Assembly (NCBI RefSeq): GCF_002775205.1
Contig: NC_036450.1
Location: forward strand, 18,495,479-18,559,478
Length of the DNA stretch: 64,000 bases
Source of the DNA: Xiphophorus maculatus
Taxonomy: Eukaryota; Chordata; Actinopteri; Cyprinodontiformes; Poeciliidae
Reading direction: 5' to 3'
Below the pieces are notes generated by a model. The model was not told the DNA's origin, ran no database searches, and saw nothing but the letters and a program-made list of their open reading frames with translations. Positions 1 to 12,000 of the stretch are shown here, piece by piece (position 1 is the first letter of the stretch; each line of letters starts with the position of its first letter). A program made the translations under genes and the position numbers.

Positions 1-1071
1 TGAGGACACATTTATTTTAATGAGGAAAAGTTGTTTATGGAATAAATAAAAATGACTATGTTTGCTGTCATAACTCATTAAATTGTACAAAGAACAGAAA
101 AAAAAAAGAATGTTATACTTTTGAACATTATGCATACCTAAACAAACTCTACTAACATTTTAGTGACTCCATGGTGATAGTATAATAGCAGCTTTACATT
201 ATTTCATTTCAACAAGTTTCTATTATTTAATTTTGCAAATAAATAGTATGTAACAATCAAAAATGTAAGAGTTCACGTCTATTAGTGAATATCAGTGTAT
301 ATTTTCTTGGTGAGATTTAATGTGAGATTTTCCGACTCTGATGTAAAACAGCAAAAACCGTTCACTTAAAAAAAAAATGTTTGGAAAGTAGGGATTTGAA
401 ATTAGCTTCCTTGAAGTCATGTTACAAATTCAATTACTCATCATTCAGAAGAATGGCTTCTGGAGAGTTCTGAAAACTATACCAACTAAATTAGAGTTTA
501 GTATTTGGTTCATTTCGACTATTTTTATTGGCAAAATGTCATTGTCATTATACTTCTTTGAACTCTGGACCATTTTTTACTTTTTAAAATTCATCAGGTT
601 ACATTTAACTAGGCTGAAATGACAAAGACCTACATTTACAGTAGAGCCCATGTCAATGGGTTGACATCATACACAGAACAAGTCATTCTAGGTGTGCCTT
701 TCCTGTCATGCTCTTAATGAAAGTGAATAATTATTAATAATTACTATGCTTGGCTGTGTTTTCTTTATCTTCTTCAACACCTCTTTGTTAAAGAAGCATT
801 CTCTATCCCAGTAGTTCTGCTTGCCTACAGATTTTTCTAAACGCGGGTTGAAAAAAATAGACAGTTAGCAGTTACAGCCTTTCCTTTCAGTCACAGTCCG
901 CCACCTGCATGGCATGCTAAATGTAGCAAAACTGGAAAAGTGACTTGTGACAGTCAGCCTGTTCTGAGATGTTTCTTGCTTGGCAGGTATGAAGAAACAT
1001 CAATATGCATTCAGTTCACTTTTCACCTCCTTCACAGTTTGACAAACCGCACTTGACCAACTTGGTCAACA
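1..1071. other. 5' flank of the G-alpha array, no gene seen
   Basis: AT-rich sequence with short poly-A runs and no recognisable exon. The last ~100 bases share spaced words with the leaders of the two downstream paralogs, for example a 'ggcaggtatga' word near 983 and 'caacttggtcaacaatg' just before the start codon. This region therefore probably holds the first gene's promoter and 5' UTR. I see no convincing TATA box. Confidence 0.5.
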
Positions 1072-3415
1072 ATGTTGAAGTGCTGCAAGTTGTCTCCGGA
1101 GGAACGCATGAGCAGAGAAATAGAAAAAGAGCTTAAAAGGGACAAAAAAGAACTGAAAAAGGAGGTGAAGCTGCTGCTTTTAGGTAAGATTTTAAAAATA
1201 ATCTCTACCAGTTTTCAGACATTTTGCCATGGCCTGGCTTTAAGCTCACATTATTGAATCGGACACTGTTTTTACTGTTAATCGGATACATTCTGTTAAT
1301 GTTTATGCATTTTTTTAATTTAATCATAACATAAGTTGCCAACTTTTCAACTCTCAATTGCTATATCTACCTAGATCCTTGTTTATCTGTTAAAAACCTC
1401 TTCACACACACCCCCACACGCACACACATCCCCACGCCCGCGCACACCCCCACATTTGTGTGTGTTTTAGTCAGCTGTCAGAGCATCAAGTTTAGACTCA
1501 TCAATGGTTTCTGGTTTGGGAGTTTCCTGTGGTGCATTTTATCATAAGTTTTTGTCTTTGAGAAATGAATCTGCCTCCTGGTGCCTGAATTTGGAATCTT
1601 TTTTTTATTATTCTAGTTTTAGTGTCAACATCTGCTGATATTATTGATATTACTGAACAGATATTGTTTGCATATTTTCTAAAGATAAGGAAGATAGAAA
1701 TTTGCTGTTTGCATTTGGATTGTGATATCAAATCATATACAGATTAGGCAAAACAATATGACCACCTGTCTGATAGTGCCCTCCCTTTCCCTTCCAAAAC
1801 AACTCTGCTCCACTTAGGCTGCAACTTCATTTCACTTGACTTCCTTCTTGATGGTAAGATGGATTTTGCCAAATAGAATCTGGGAAGAAAAAAATGGTAG
1901 GGGCTGCAAAAGTCTCTGACGTAACAACCACTGACACACATTAAAATAACTCAATAAAAACCTACTTCTAAATCCAATCGAGAATCTTTGGTGAGGGTTG
2001 AAAATTGTTTCCATTTAATCTGACTGAGTTGAGCAATTTTGAAAAGAAAAAAACAGGCAGGATTTCAGTCTTTTTGTACATTCTACACCTGCAGTTTTTG
2101 CTTGAGACAAAACCATCCATCTTTACTTTAGATACGTCGAAAATATGATAAAATATTGTTGCTTTTTTCCTAAATTAAGTCCAGTAGTGATGTATTGATG
2201 TCATTTATTTTGTCATACATTTCATTCTTTGCTTTGCTCTTAATACTTTGGACATTTTCCTAGGCACTGGTGAAAGCGGGAAGAGCACCTTTGTCAAACA
2301 GATGAGGATCATCCATGGCAGTGGATACAATGAATCTGAAAGGAAAGGTTTTACCAAGCTGGTGTGTCAGAATATCATCACAGCCATCCAGGCTCTAATT
2401 GAGGCCATGGGGACTCTGAATATAGACTTTGTTGATGACGAAAATATCGTAAGAGACTTTTCATAATGTGCCTTCTGATGTTTTAGGATCTTTTGTTGGA
2501 CAAAGAACAAGAGAAAATGACAGAAAAAGTGACTCAGGAAAAAATAAATGTAACAATTTGTTACACATTGTCTGAACGTTTTCCATCACTGATAAGATGC
2601 CATCTCCTTACGAGATTACTTGCGAATGGTTGTGTTACTGTTTCATAATTTACCTTCTTCAATGATGATGCAGTCTATCACTACATCCATATTTATCTTT
2701 CCTGAGAAAATCCATTTCACATCTTCCTTTTATATTATTTCCAAATAATTGGCAGAGGTGAAACAATTTGACTGAAACAAAAATTACCTTTCTTTTTTAT
2801 CAAAAAGTTAACATTAGCTTCTGTCAGCATCACAACAAAATAGACAGACAATGATTATCCTTTAGTCAACTTGCTTAATCTTATTTTTTTCCATTTGTTC
2901 ACCCCAATTCCAAACCTTGTAGGATCTTTATGAGAAAATTTACATTGTTTGTTATTGTAAAAGCTTTGTTAAGTAATTTACATTAATTCAAACCGTGCAT
3001 TGCTGATACTTGGACAAATTCCAAATTATCGTTAAATGTGCCCAGAGGGAAAAGGGAATTAGTTCAACTGTTTAATGGACTCCAGTGCATTCTTTTACAT
3101 AATATTTTACTGTCATGGAGAGATTTCAGGTCAATTCTTGACTTTAAACATAGATTGTGAGAATTCCCCTTTTTAAAAGATGTTCTTCTCTGTGCTTGGC
3201 ATGCAGTCAGGCAGTCACACTCATATTGTGTCATTATCTGCTATCTTGTGGGGATATATTATTGAGCAAATGTATGTTTTTGGCCTTGTTTAAAATGTTG
3301 TGTAAAGTGATATAATTTATAAAGTCTAAAGCTTTTGAAAAATGATGCCTGCATCATCAGTCTGCTGACATTTCTAGTACTGATTCTGCCCCCCTAGCAG
3401 ATCCCAGATCCTAGC

Positions 3416-3449
<34 letters not shown>

Positions 3450-5383
3450 AGCCTGGAAAAGGTTCTCCAGAATTTTTCCACCAACTTTAATGGTTTTCAG
3501 TGCATTACAGTCTGCTTATCACCTTTTTGTACAAGTCAGTTAAAAGTTATTCAGATCCACATTTTATTTCTCAGTAACCTCTTTCTCTTCCCGTATGGTG
3601 ATGATCTGGGCGGAGATATTTATCATTTAAAGTTTTGGACCCAATATTTAATCTTTTTTTTTTGATCTTACAAATTTGCAAGGAAAATACTGAAGTTGAA
3701 AAATTAAAAAGAACCATCAGCGTCAGTTGATGAACTGGCTTGTGCAATATATAGAATTACCATTTTACAATTAATCTGTTAACCTATTCATCACTCTGCT
3801 TAAGAGGGAGGCTCAGTTGAACATGTTGATAAAATTTTTTCAGTGGATTTTGAAGGTTTAATCTAAAAAATTGGTTTCGATTGACTCCATTCTGGATGTC
3901 TTTTTGCTTGTTTGTTTCAGAGCTATGCAGACAAACTGAGCCCAGTGGAATCAACCGAGGTGTATAGGTTAGATTCCTGGCAGGTGGATGCAATTAAGCG
4001 AGTATGGAGCGACCTCGGGGTGCAAGAGTGTTATGACCGGAGGAGGGAGTTCCAGTTGTCAGACTCCGCTAAATAGTGAGCTTTTTCATTCTTACAGTAC
4101 TCTTTAGCATTTATGAGATAGGATTGATTCTGTGTAATTTTTGTTGCGTGCATATATATTTAATTTTACAGTAGGGTTGTTAAAAATACACCTACAAGTG
4201 TATTTTAAAGTGACAGCTCAAACACCCTAATTCTTTGTGTGACAAAATAAGTCTTTGAAGATTGATTAGTTGATAACACGAATAAACATAGTGTGTATGA
4301 GTGAGTTTGAGTTTTTTTTCCGTGCGTGCGTCACTGTGTATGTGTGTGTGTGTTTTCTTTATCTTCTCAAATCTCCATTGGCAGAAATGTCAGACGGCTC
4401 ACACTGAGTCATGCTCCACTGGAAATTTATTTCCACCATCGCCACATACATTCTCAATATGAGTGACTCAGTTTAGGAAGCAGTCCCCTCTTGATATATG
4501 CTCATCCCAGAGTGAATAAAACACTGATCTTGAACTTTGATTCTGCCTGTATGAGTGACTTTTTTCTTTTTGTAAAGTGCCTTGAGATTATATTTGTTGT
4601 GAATTGGCACTGTGAATAAATGGATTTGAATTGAATTGATGCAACATCTGAAATGGTAGAAAACTAATGATAAGACATATTGAAGAAAGTTAGAATAAAG
4701 ACTGTCTTTATATCAAGTGTACATAAATGGTTTCACCAAGTGTCCTTTATAAATTAGCTTGAAAAACATTCTGCTCTAGATTGTCATATCAGCAAATTTT
4801 ACCAGATGTTTTTTTTTTCTTACTTTTTAGTTATCTGAGTGACATAGACAGAATCACGGCCCCAGATTATGTTCCCACTCTGCAGGACATCTTGAGGGTC
4901 AAGGTTCACACCTCGGGCATTATAGAATACCCGTTTCCCATGAAACCAGTCATATTCAGGTATGATCCACCTTAACTACCTGTAAAGGTTTATATATACA
5001 GTACAGACCAAAAGTTTGGACACACCTTTTAATTCAATGAGTTTCCTTTATTTTCATGACTATTGACATTGTAGATTCACACTGAAGGCATCACAACTAT
5101 GAATAACACATATGGAAATATGCACTAAACAAAAAAGTGTAAAACAACTGAAAATACCCCTTATATTCTAGTTTCTTCAAAGTAGCAACCTTTTGCTGTG
5201 ATTACTGCTTTGCACACACTCTGCATTTTCTTGATGCACTTCAAGAGGTCGTCACCTGAAATGGTTTTCACTTCATAGGTGAGCCCTGTCAGGTTAATAA
5301 GTGGGATTTCTTGCCTTATAAATAGTCATGAAAATAAAGAAAACCCATTGAATTAGAAGATGTGTCCAAACTTTTGGTCTGTA

Positions 5384-5432
<49 letters not shown>

Positions 5433-7634
5433 AGAAGATAAAACTGTTCTTTTAGTACTGGAAAAACAGTTTTATCTTCTGAAATAAAACTATGCAAGAT
5501 ATGAAGTGAATATATTTCAAAGCAACATTTCTTTGTTTTCAGGATGGTGGATGTGGGTGGCCAGCGTTCACAAAGGAAGAAATGGATCCACTGCTTTGAA
5601 AATGTCACCTCCATCATTTTCCTGGCAGCCCTCAACGAATACGATCAAGTCCTGTACGAAAGTCAGACAGATGTATGTTCTGATCCAATGTTGTCTCTAT
5701 CCTTTTTCTATGGTTTTGCAGCTTAAAATGGCTTTGCTTTTAAATTTAGTTGTAATTTTACCTATCTGCCTTTTTTAGAACCGACTGAGAGAGAGCCTCG
5801 CCCTGTTCAAGACTCTCATTTCATCCAATTGGTTTAAGAAGTCCTCCACTATCCTCTTTTTGAACAAAACAGACCTGCTGCAGGAGAAAATCAAAACATC
5901 ACATTTGGCAACTTACTTCCCAAAGTACAAAGGTAAATTATGGAATCGCTCTACATTGCTACAGTGCAGATCTGTGTTTTTATCTGTTCCTTTGAATTTC
6001 AGGCAAATTAAAACTACAAGTCCAACAAATAATACAATACAAATAAATAGTAATGTTATTATTTTTTACAAAAACATCAGGGGATGAAGCATGGATTAAT
6101 AAATAACTAATAACTATTCTGGTTGATTACAAATGAATCAAACATAACATAACATTATTATAATATTATTATTTCATGATATTTTTGCTAAATAAATTCA
6201 TAGATATCAGTTTTTCTTTACTAGTGTCATTATCTTGTGACGTATAAATAAATCAAACTACCACAGAACAAACATATATCTTACTTTACAGTCAGTCTCA
6301 ACATTATGAAAATGTATAAAATATTAATGTCATTACTGATGCATCTGTTCACCATCTCAGTGCGATTTTAATTCTCCAAGATCCCAGTCGACACAGGAAG
6401 CAGTGAGATTATAACAGGGATTTCTTACTTTCCAACAAACACCTTTTGGTTATGTTTTGGATTTTACAAATACAATTGATTTATTTATTTTTTTGTATGT
6501 AAAAAGAAAGAACACACACTGCACCAGGTAATTCCTCAGTCAGAGTCAGAATTAGCATTACGGCATGCACAAACAAGAAATGTGACAGCGGACAGACGTC
6601 TTATTTCCTCTGCCGCCTCCCACTTTGTAGCTTGAATGAATTAATGAATAAACTTTGTTTTTTTTCTTTTAACATAAAAACAATGCAAGTTTTGTGTGTG
6701 GTTTTAAGGAGTACTTGGTGGCTCATTTGGTATCCATGTTGCCTTGCAGCATTAAGGTCCTGACAACATTCCATGCATGTCCTCAGTCACCTGTTGCAAT
6801 TGACGTGGTTTCCAAAGATTGAAAGCTTATTATGATTGGGTGTAATAGACAATACTCGACTGCAGTTCTTTATAACTAAGATTGAATTAGAACCTGTGAA
6901 ATTAGGATTTTGCATATTTGAATGAATACGGTGAATTGAGCTAAAATGAATGAAATTGATGCACTTCAGACAGAAATTAGACATCCTTGTTCACATAACC
7001 TACATCATTTATTTGACTTTTGCAATTTTTTCATTCATTCGGTTTTTGTTAAATTAAGTAAAAAAAAAAACAACAAAAACCCCAACACATTTATTGATTT
7101 TACATTGATTTGTACAGAAAATCCTTTAAGGCACAAAGTCTTACTGCCAACTTATGTTAAAAAAATTGATAAAGTAAAATAATTAAATGCACATAATGTA
7201 ATACAGAAAACATATGTGTGCTGAATGACTTAAAGTGAAAGAAAACATTACTTCACCAATGATGATAGATGAAGGTAACTTCATAGTTCATTTAACAAAA
7301 ATAATGATCTCTTTAAACACCTGTGAGGGAAACACTGACAATCACATGTTGAATACACAATATAATTTGGCATTCTGTGTTGGCTTCATGATTTGTAAGT
7401 GATACGTTATTCGTGCTGATTCTGACCGCTCTCGTTCTCACAGGGCCTCAATATGATGCTGAATCGGCAAAACACTTCATCCATCAGATGTACATCAAGC
7501 TTCACAAAGCGCAGGATAAACCCCTCTACACACACTTCACCTGTGCCACAGACACTGAAAACATCCGGTTTGTCTTCAAATCAGTGGAAGACACAATCTT
7601 AGAAGAACATTTAAATCATTTGGGAGTTTTGTAA
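1072..7634 (+). CDS. gna14: Gq/11-class G-protein alpha subunit, gna14-like copy 1 (catalytic Arg replaced by Lys)
   Basis: Coding exons are 1072-1183, 2264-2448, 3921-4075, 4831-4959, 5543-5672, 5779-5932 and 7444-7634. All introns are GT-AG, and exons 2-6 have the conserved Gq-family lengths 185, 155, 129, 130 and 154. The product is 351 residues, close to the usual 353-359. Visible features are a palmitoylatable N-terminal CC pair, P-loop GTGESGKST, switch II DVGGQ (Gln201), NKTD and TCAT guanine-contact motifs. The family role is receptor-driven activation of phospholipase C-beta at the inner plasma membrane. Oddities: switch I reads RVKVHTSG, so residue 175 (codon 4901-4903) is Lys where the family has the arginine finger; switch II has RSQRKKW instead of RSERRKW; the last residues are HLNHLGVL instead of a Gq-like NLV end. 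Orthology to gna14 rather than another Gq-class gene is inferred from sequence feel and from the prune2/pcsk5 neighbourhood. Confidence 0.9.
1790..2080 (+). mobile_element. decayed Tc1/mariner-like transposase fragment in intron 1
   Basis: The stretch around 1970-2050 reads like a worn copy of a fish Tc1 transposase 3' part: 'aatccaatcgagaatctttgg' corresponds to an NPIENLW-type motif, followed by a ...LTELSNF-like stretch. No open frame survives. The assignment rests on remembered consensus, so the boundaries are approximate. Confidence 0.5.
3418..3448. repeat. (TA)n microsatellite
   Basis: Uninterrupted TA dinucleotide run in intron 2 of G-alpha copy 1. Confidence 0.95.
4568..4641 (+). mobile_element. 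LINE-type 3' tail fragment
   Basis: 'gtaaagtgccttgagat' followed by a ...ggcactgtgaataaatggat... stretch and an (attga)n-like end matches the typical 3' tail of fish L2-like LINEs and the SINEs derived from them. Only the tail is present. It lies in intron 3 of copy 1. Confidence 0.55.
4999..5386. mobile_element. 388-bp terminal-inverted-repeat element (TA-flanked)
   Basis: The element begins 'cagtacagaccaaaagttt' and ends with the inverse complement, '...cttttggtctgtactg', with TA on both sides. That fits a Tc1/mariner-type target. The interior has no intact transposase frame. It sits in intron 4 of copy 1, 157 bases before exon 5. A miniature relative lies at 30078-30133. Confidence 0.8.
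5387..5429. repeat. (TA)n microsatellite
   Basis: TA run directly abutting the right end of the inverted-repeat element, so the element may have inserted into, or seeded, the TA tract. Confidence 0.9.
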
Positions 7635-7784
7635 ACCAGAACCGCTCTGCGACAGACTGGCGACCTGTCCAGGTTGTACCCAGCCTCTCGCCCGGAACGT
7701 TAGCTGGAGATAGACACCAGTGCCCATCCTGACCCCTCTAAGGACAAGGGTGTTAGGAAATGGATGGATGGATAAACCAGAACC
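7632..7784 (+). mobile_element. short retroelement insertion at the stop codon, with 12-bp target-site duplication
   Basis: The inserted part, 7644-7772, begins 'gctctgcgacagactggc' and ends in (atgg)n, a common fish retroelement 3'-end sequence. It is bounded by identical 12-mers 'taaaccagaacc' at 7632-7643 and 7773-7784. The left copy starts with the TAA stop of G-alpha copy 1. The original 3' UTR resumes at 7785. Confidence 0.85.
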
Positions 7785-8299
7785 AAGTTATAATGCTTCA
7801 CAGAGAACATCCATGCTGTTTTCAAACCAGTCAAAACCAATTTTCCATGAACTGCTGCCTTTTTTAAGCCCCAGAATGAAAGAGGTTGTTGGTTATTTGG
7901 ATCATAACATCCTGGGGATGATTACATATTCCAGAAATTTCAATGAATATTTTATTGAGGAAGAATGCCACATGTCCTGGCTTACAGCTTTGAGAGGCGG
8001 AAATTAAAAATAGCTCTGCAAGCATTAGATTATACTAATGCTAATGTTAATGTGTTGAGTAAAGTAAATAGTTTTGCTCCCATTATCTTCATTACATGTT
8101 TTAAATTGTGCTAAAGTGTATCTGCTTATTGACACTTTAGATTGTACATTTCAAAAAATGCTATTTATGTTTTGACATAATTCTTGTAAAATACTGTTCA
8201 GAAGCTGTTCTAGCTGCTACACTTGGAAGAAATATAGATTTTGTCTTTTGTTTGCCTGTTATTTTTTTTCTGTCCATTAAAGTGTAAATATGAAAGCAG
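7785..8299 (+). other. 3' UTR of G-alpha copy 1 and unit-junction motif
   Basis: No ORF of note. The stretch near 7963-7993 resembles 14660-14695 after copy 2 ('gaatgccaca...cctg...cagcttt'), so the 3' UTR was duplicated with the genes. ATTAAA at 8276-8281 is a plausible poly(A) signal, directly followed by 'gtaaatatgaaagcag'. That motif recurs at the other array junctions. Confidence 0.55.
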
Positions 8300-8710
8300 T
8301 TACTCACAATGACAAGACTGCATGCAGTTTATCATAGCTTTGTTTTTCTTTATATCTTCACCAGGTTTAGATTTAAATTATTAGTTTGTGTCTGATATGA
8401 AATGAGATTGTTTAATAAAACATATAAAATGTTTTTTATGTAGAATATAATAAAAAAAGAGAATGTCTGTTAGTACAATAAAAAGTATATTCCCTTCTCA
8501 GTCATTAACGGACAAATCTTAACTTGTGATTTTGCAGTTTTGGAAAACCCTCCCAGGAAAGTACAACAAAGGCGCTTTGACAAAAGAAAAGAACTTGAAC
8601 AACATGTCTTAGTTGGCCTTAAGCACAGTCTGAATCACTCCAGGGTGCGCCCAAATCTTTAAAATACTGTAGTATCTTTCCAGCTGTGTTGACTTTTGGC
8701 CAAAGACAAG

Positions 8711-9080
8711 TTATAAAGCTGTCTCACACAAAGAAGACCATCTGAAAACTATTGTTTATTTAAAAAAATAAAAATAAAATAAAAATAATAATAAAAAATA
8801 CACATTCTATGTCAAGATATTGTTCAGAGAACAACTCCACCTAAGAGCACCGGGCAGTTTTATATGACGTCAAAGCTCTTCATTCAGAGCCTGCCTCCTG
8901 CGCAGCAGGTATGTAAAGTTTATCGGCAGAGGAAGAATGACTAACACGTCGACAATCCTTCTGTCTTGAGACATACAGGTTTACCTGGCAGGCATGAAAA
9001 ACTCTATAGCAAACAGATTTCACCCATTCCAGTCAGCAGTAGCAGCGTATCTGAAAAGCAGCCAGTGAATTTGGACAACA
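8711..9080 (+). promoter_or_regulatory. candidate promoter and leader of G-alpha copy 2 with a perfect CRE
   Basis: A TATA-like 'ttataaag' lies at 8711-8718. A second TATA-like word (tttatat) lies next to the palindrome TGACGTCA at 8865-8872, about 210 bases before the start codon. The leader further down shares the 'gaggaagaatg' and 'caacaatgg' words with copy 3. A CREB/ATF site is the standard reading of TGACGTCA; its use here is inferred. Confidence 0.4.
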
Positions 9081-12000
9081 ATGGACTGTTGCTATGGGTC
9101 TCCTGAGGAAAAGGAAAACCAGAGAATATCCAGAGAAATAGATAGACAACTAAGAAAAGAGAAAAGCAATAATAAGGAGTTGAAGCTGCTGCTTTTAGGT
9201 AAGATTTCTGAAATACCTTTTGTACGCTCCCTCTTTGACAACTCCATGTGCTGAAGGTGAGTTTCTAGGTCTCTGGGTTTTTATTGGCGGAACTGGTATT
9301 CAGCTGTTTTAGTTTCTTTTCCTCTTTCCTCAGGATCCATCCTTCCTAGTTTCTTCTGCATAATTGTAGCCAAGATGCAAGTTTTAGAAACTGACTCTCT
9401 TAAGCAAAGAGCAGCTGATGGACACCGCATTGAAAAACATATTCAAAACCCTCACACTTTTACACATTTTGTGCCATATATAAATGTGAGCACATTTTAT
9501 TGTATTTCATGTTATAACCCAATCAAAAATTTTTGAAAGCTAACAAAATATTGACACACAAATATATATACAGTATGTTATTGTTTTTATACAATTTCTT
9601 TTGACAACCTAGACATGGTTTTGTTTCATTTAATCACTTGTTAGTCAACAGACTCCACATCTGAGTACTTTAATGTCAATATAAATCCAGTTATTATGTG
9701 AAGACCTTTATTTTACATTAGTAAGAAAAAACCCATCATGCAGAACAAGAATTGTGGCAGACAAGTCAGGAATATAGTTGTAGAAAAAATGAAGACAGGG
9801 TTAGCTTTTAAAACAATATGCCAATGTTTCTCAGACCACATTTAATTCCATCATTCACAAACAGAAGAGAGTAACATGAAGCTGTTGTATAAACTTGACG
9901 TTGCTGCTTGCCTAAACTGACAGGCCTGGAAAAAAGAGACAAAATGCCAAGAGATCAACAATAATTCTGGAGGAGATGTAGTGATCCGCAAAGCAGCTGG
10001 CAGGATCTGTTGGCATGGCAATTAATTTGCACTTTGTCAAAATCTGGTGTAGGAAAAGCCGAAGCTTATCACTTGGACCTACATGCAGAGCCATAAATGT
10101 GGTGAGAAACTAACACAGGATGTCCCGCAGAACGCTTCCTCCCCCACCGAAACATGTCGGTGCCAGCATCTTGCTCTCACGCTGTCTAAATGACGTGAAC
10201 AAAAGACTTAACTGTCTCATTCCTAAATCTGAAATGTAGACAATAGATAATAAAGTTGGCGGCATATTAACGTACGGACAGGAAACAGCAAATTGTGTAT
10301 GATTTATAAAACAGGTCAAACAGTTTTCCAAAACTTCCACTTGTATTTCAACACTTGCTGGATTTTGTAAATTTAAAATCAAAACCTCGGTGTTTGCAAT
10401 ATAGAACGCAACATAACAGTGTTATTAACATTTTGGAGAGACCCAACCAGAATCCTGACCTAAATCTGAAGAAAATGTGTGCAGGAAGTTAGAGATTAGT
10501 ATGATGGCAAGGAGGCCTTCCAACCTTAAACATTTGAAGCTCATCACCAAGTATAAAAGGTCAAAATACCAAACATGCACAAAACTGGCCAGCAACTGTG
10601 ACAAGAGGCTGATTACAATACTGGAAGATATTTTTCCCATGTACTACTGCAAAAAAGTCAATCCCTATTTGATATTTAAAATGGAAACTCCTCTTTACAT
10701 TACATGGTACAATTTTAAGCACATTTGTTGCATGTTTATATTTTTCAATCTGATTTTTTATTGTGTTTACTCTGCATTTCATGCTTTATCCTATTATTAT
10801 AATTAATTAGGAACTGGTGAAAGTGGGAAGAGCACCTTCATCAAGCAGATGAGGATCATCCATGGCAACGGATACAGTGAATCAGACAGAAAAGGTTTTA
10901 CCAAGCTGGTGTGTCAGAATATCATCACAGCCATCCAGGCACTGATTGAGGCCATGGGGACTCTGAAGATCGACTATCTTGATGAACAGAATATTGTAAG
11001 GACCTGTGTACTTTTTTGTGTGTCGTTAGTAAAACAAACAAGAACAATATTCTGAAATTCTTGTTGAAAAGCATATAATTGCATCAAAATATGTGCATTT
11101 TTATCACAGACATATTAGCTACCAAGAACTGTGGTCTCTTGGTAGCATTTGCCTTCGTATAGCCAGCTTGTTGCCTTGTCCACAGTTTAGACTGTTCAAA
11201 AATACATATATATATATGAGAAAGAAAATAATCTATACATTTATAAATAAACATGAATGCTATCAGTGGGAACCTAAATGATGTCAATTTGTGGTCAGTT
11301 TTGATCCTCTTATTTCCATCCTGCCAGTGCATCTGGGAGTTCCCATTTGTTTTCTTGTCTTGTTCTTAAAACTGTTGCACAGTCAAAAACCGTCTGTAAT
11401 ACTAAGTTACTTTAGTCGAACAAATGTCTTTTAGATGCTAAGGGCACACAAACACTTCTGCCCAACTGACACACAATCCAAAAGTTTACTTTGTTCTTAG
11501 CATAGCAGGACAGGACAGATGGTTCGGCGTTGATTGATACAACAAACAGGTTCAAACATCAGAATTCAAAATCATTGTGTGGCAGAACAAAATACCCCCA
11601 TGCTCATCAATGTTATATGAAATGTAGACAGTTAATTCCCACTGTCAATGCACGCCACTAACATGATTATTTTTAGCTTCTGTTGTTTTAAAGTCAGGTA
11701 AAGTAGCTGATGAAAATCTGACTGGCTCATTCGCGTCCACCACTCCAAAGATCTATTTGCTTTTATGACAAGCTTACGGTAGCAGGAAATTTTTCTGTGG
11801 CCTGCATTGAAAACTTTTTACCAAGTATAACTTCATGGAGACTCCCTTAGAAGATTCTGAACATATATTGCCTCTATGTAACCTGAGGAAATGGGTCTGT
11901 TTATTTCTAGACACGATTCCTCTAATGATACACTATCCATCTACTAGCCAGCATAAACTTTACATTTAACATTATTTAAAAGTTCTTTTTTAGTTTACTC

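Noticed and set aside
5294-5635. 113-codon - frame with an (IY)n stretch
   Set aside because: Product of the TA microsatellite and transposon end; overlaps exon 5 of the real + strand gene.
10477-10806. 109-codon + frame before G-alpha copy 2 exon 2
   Set aside because: Falls in the decayed Tc1-like sequence and intron; not coding.
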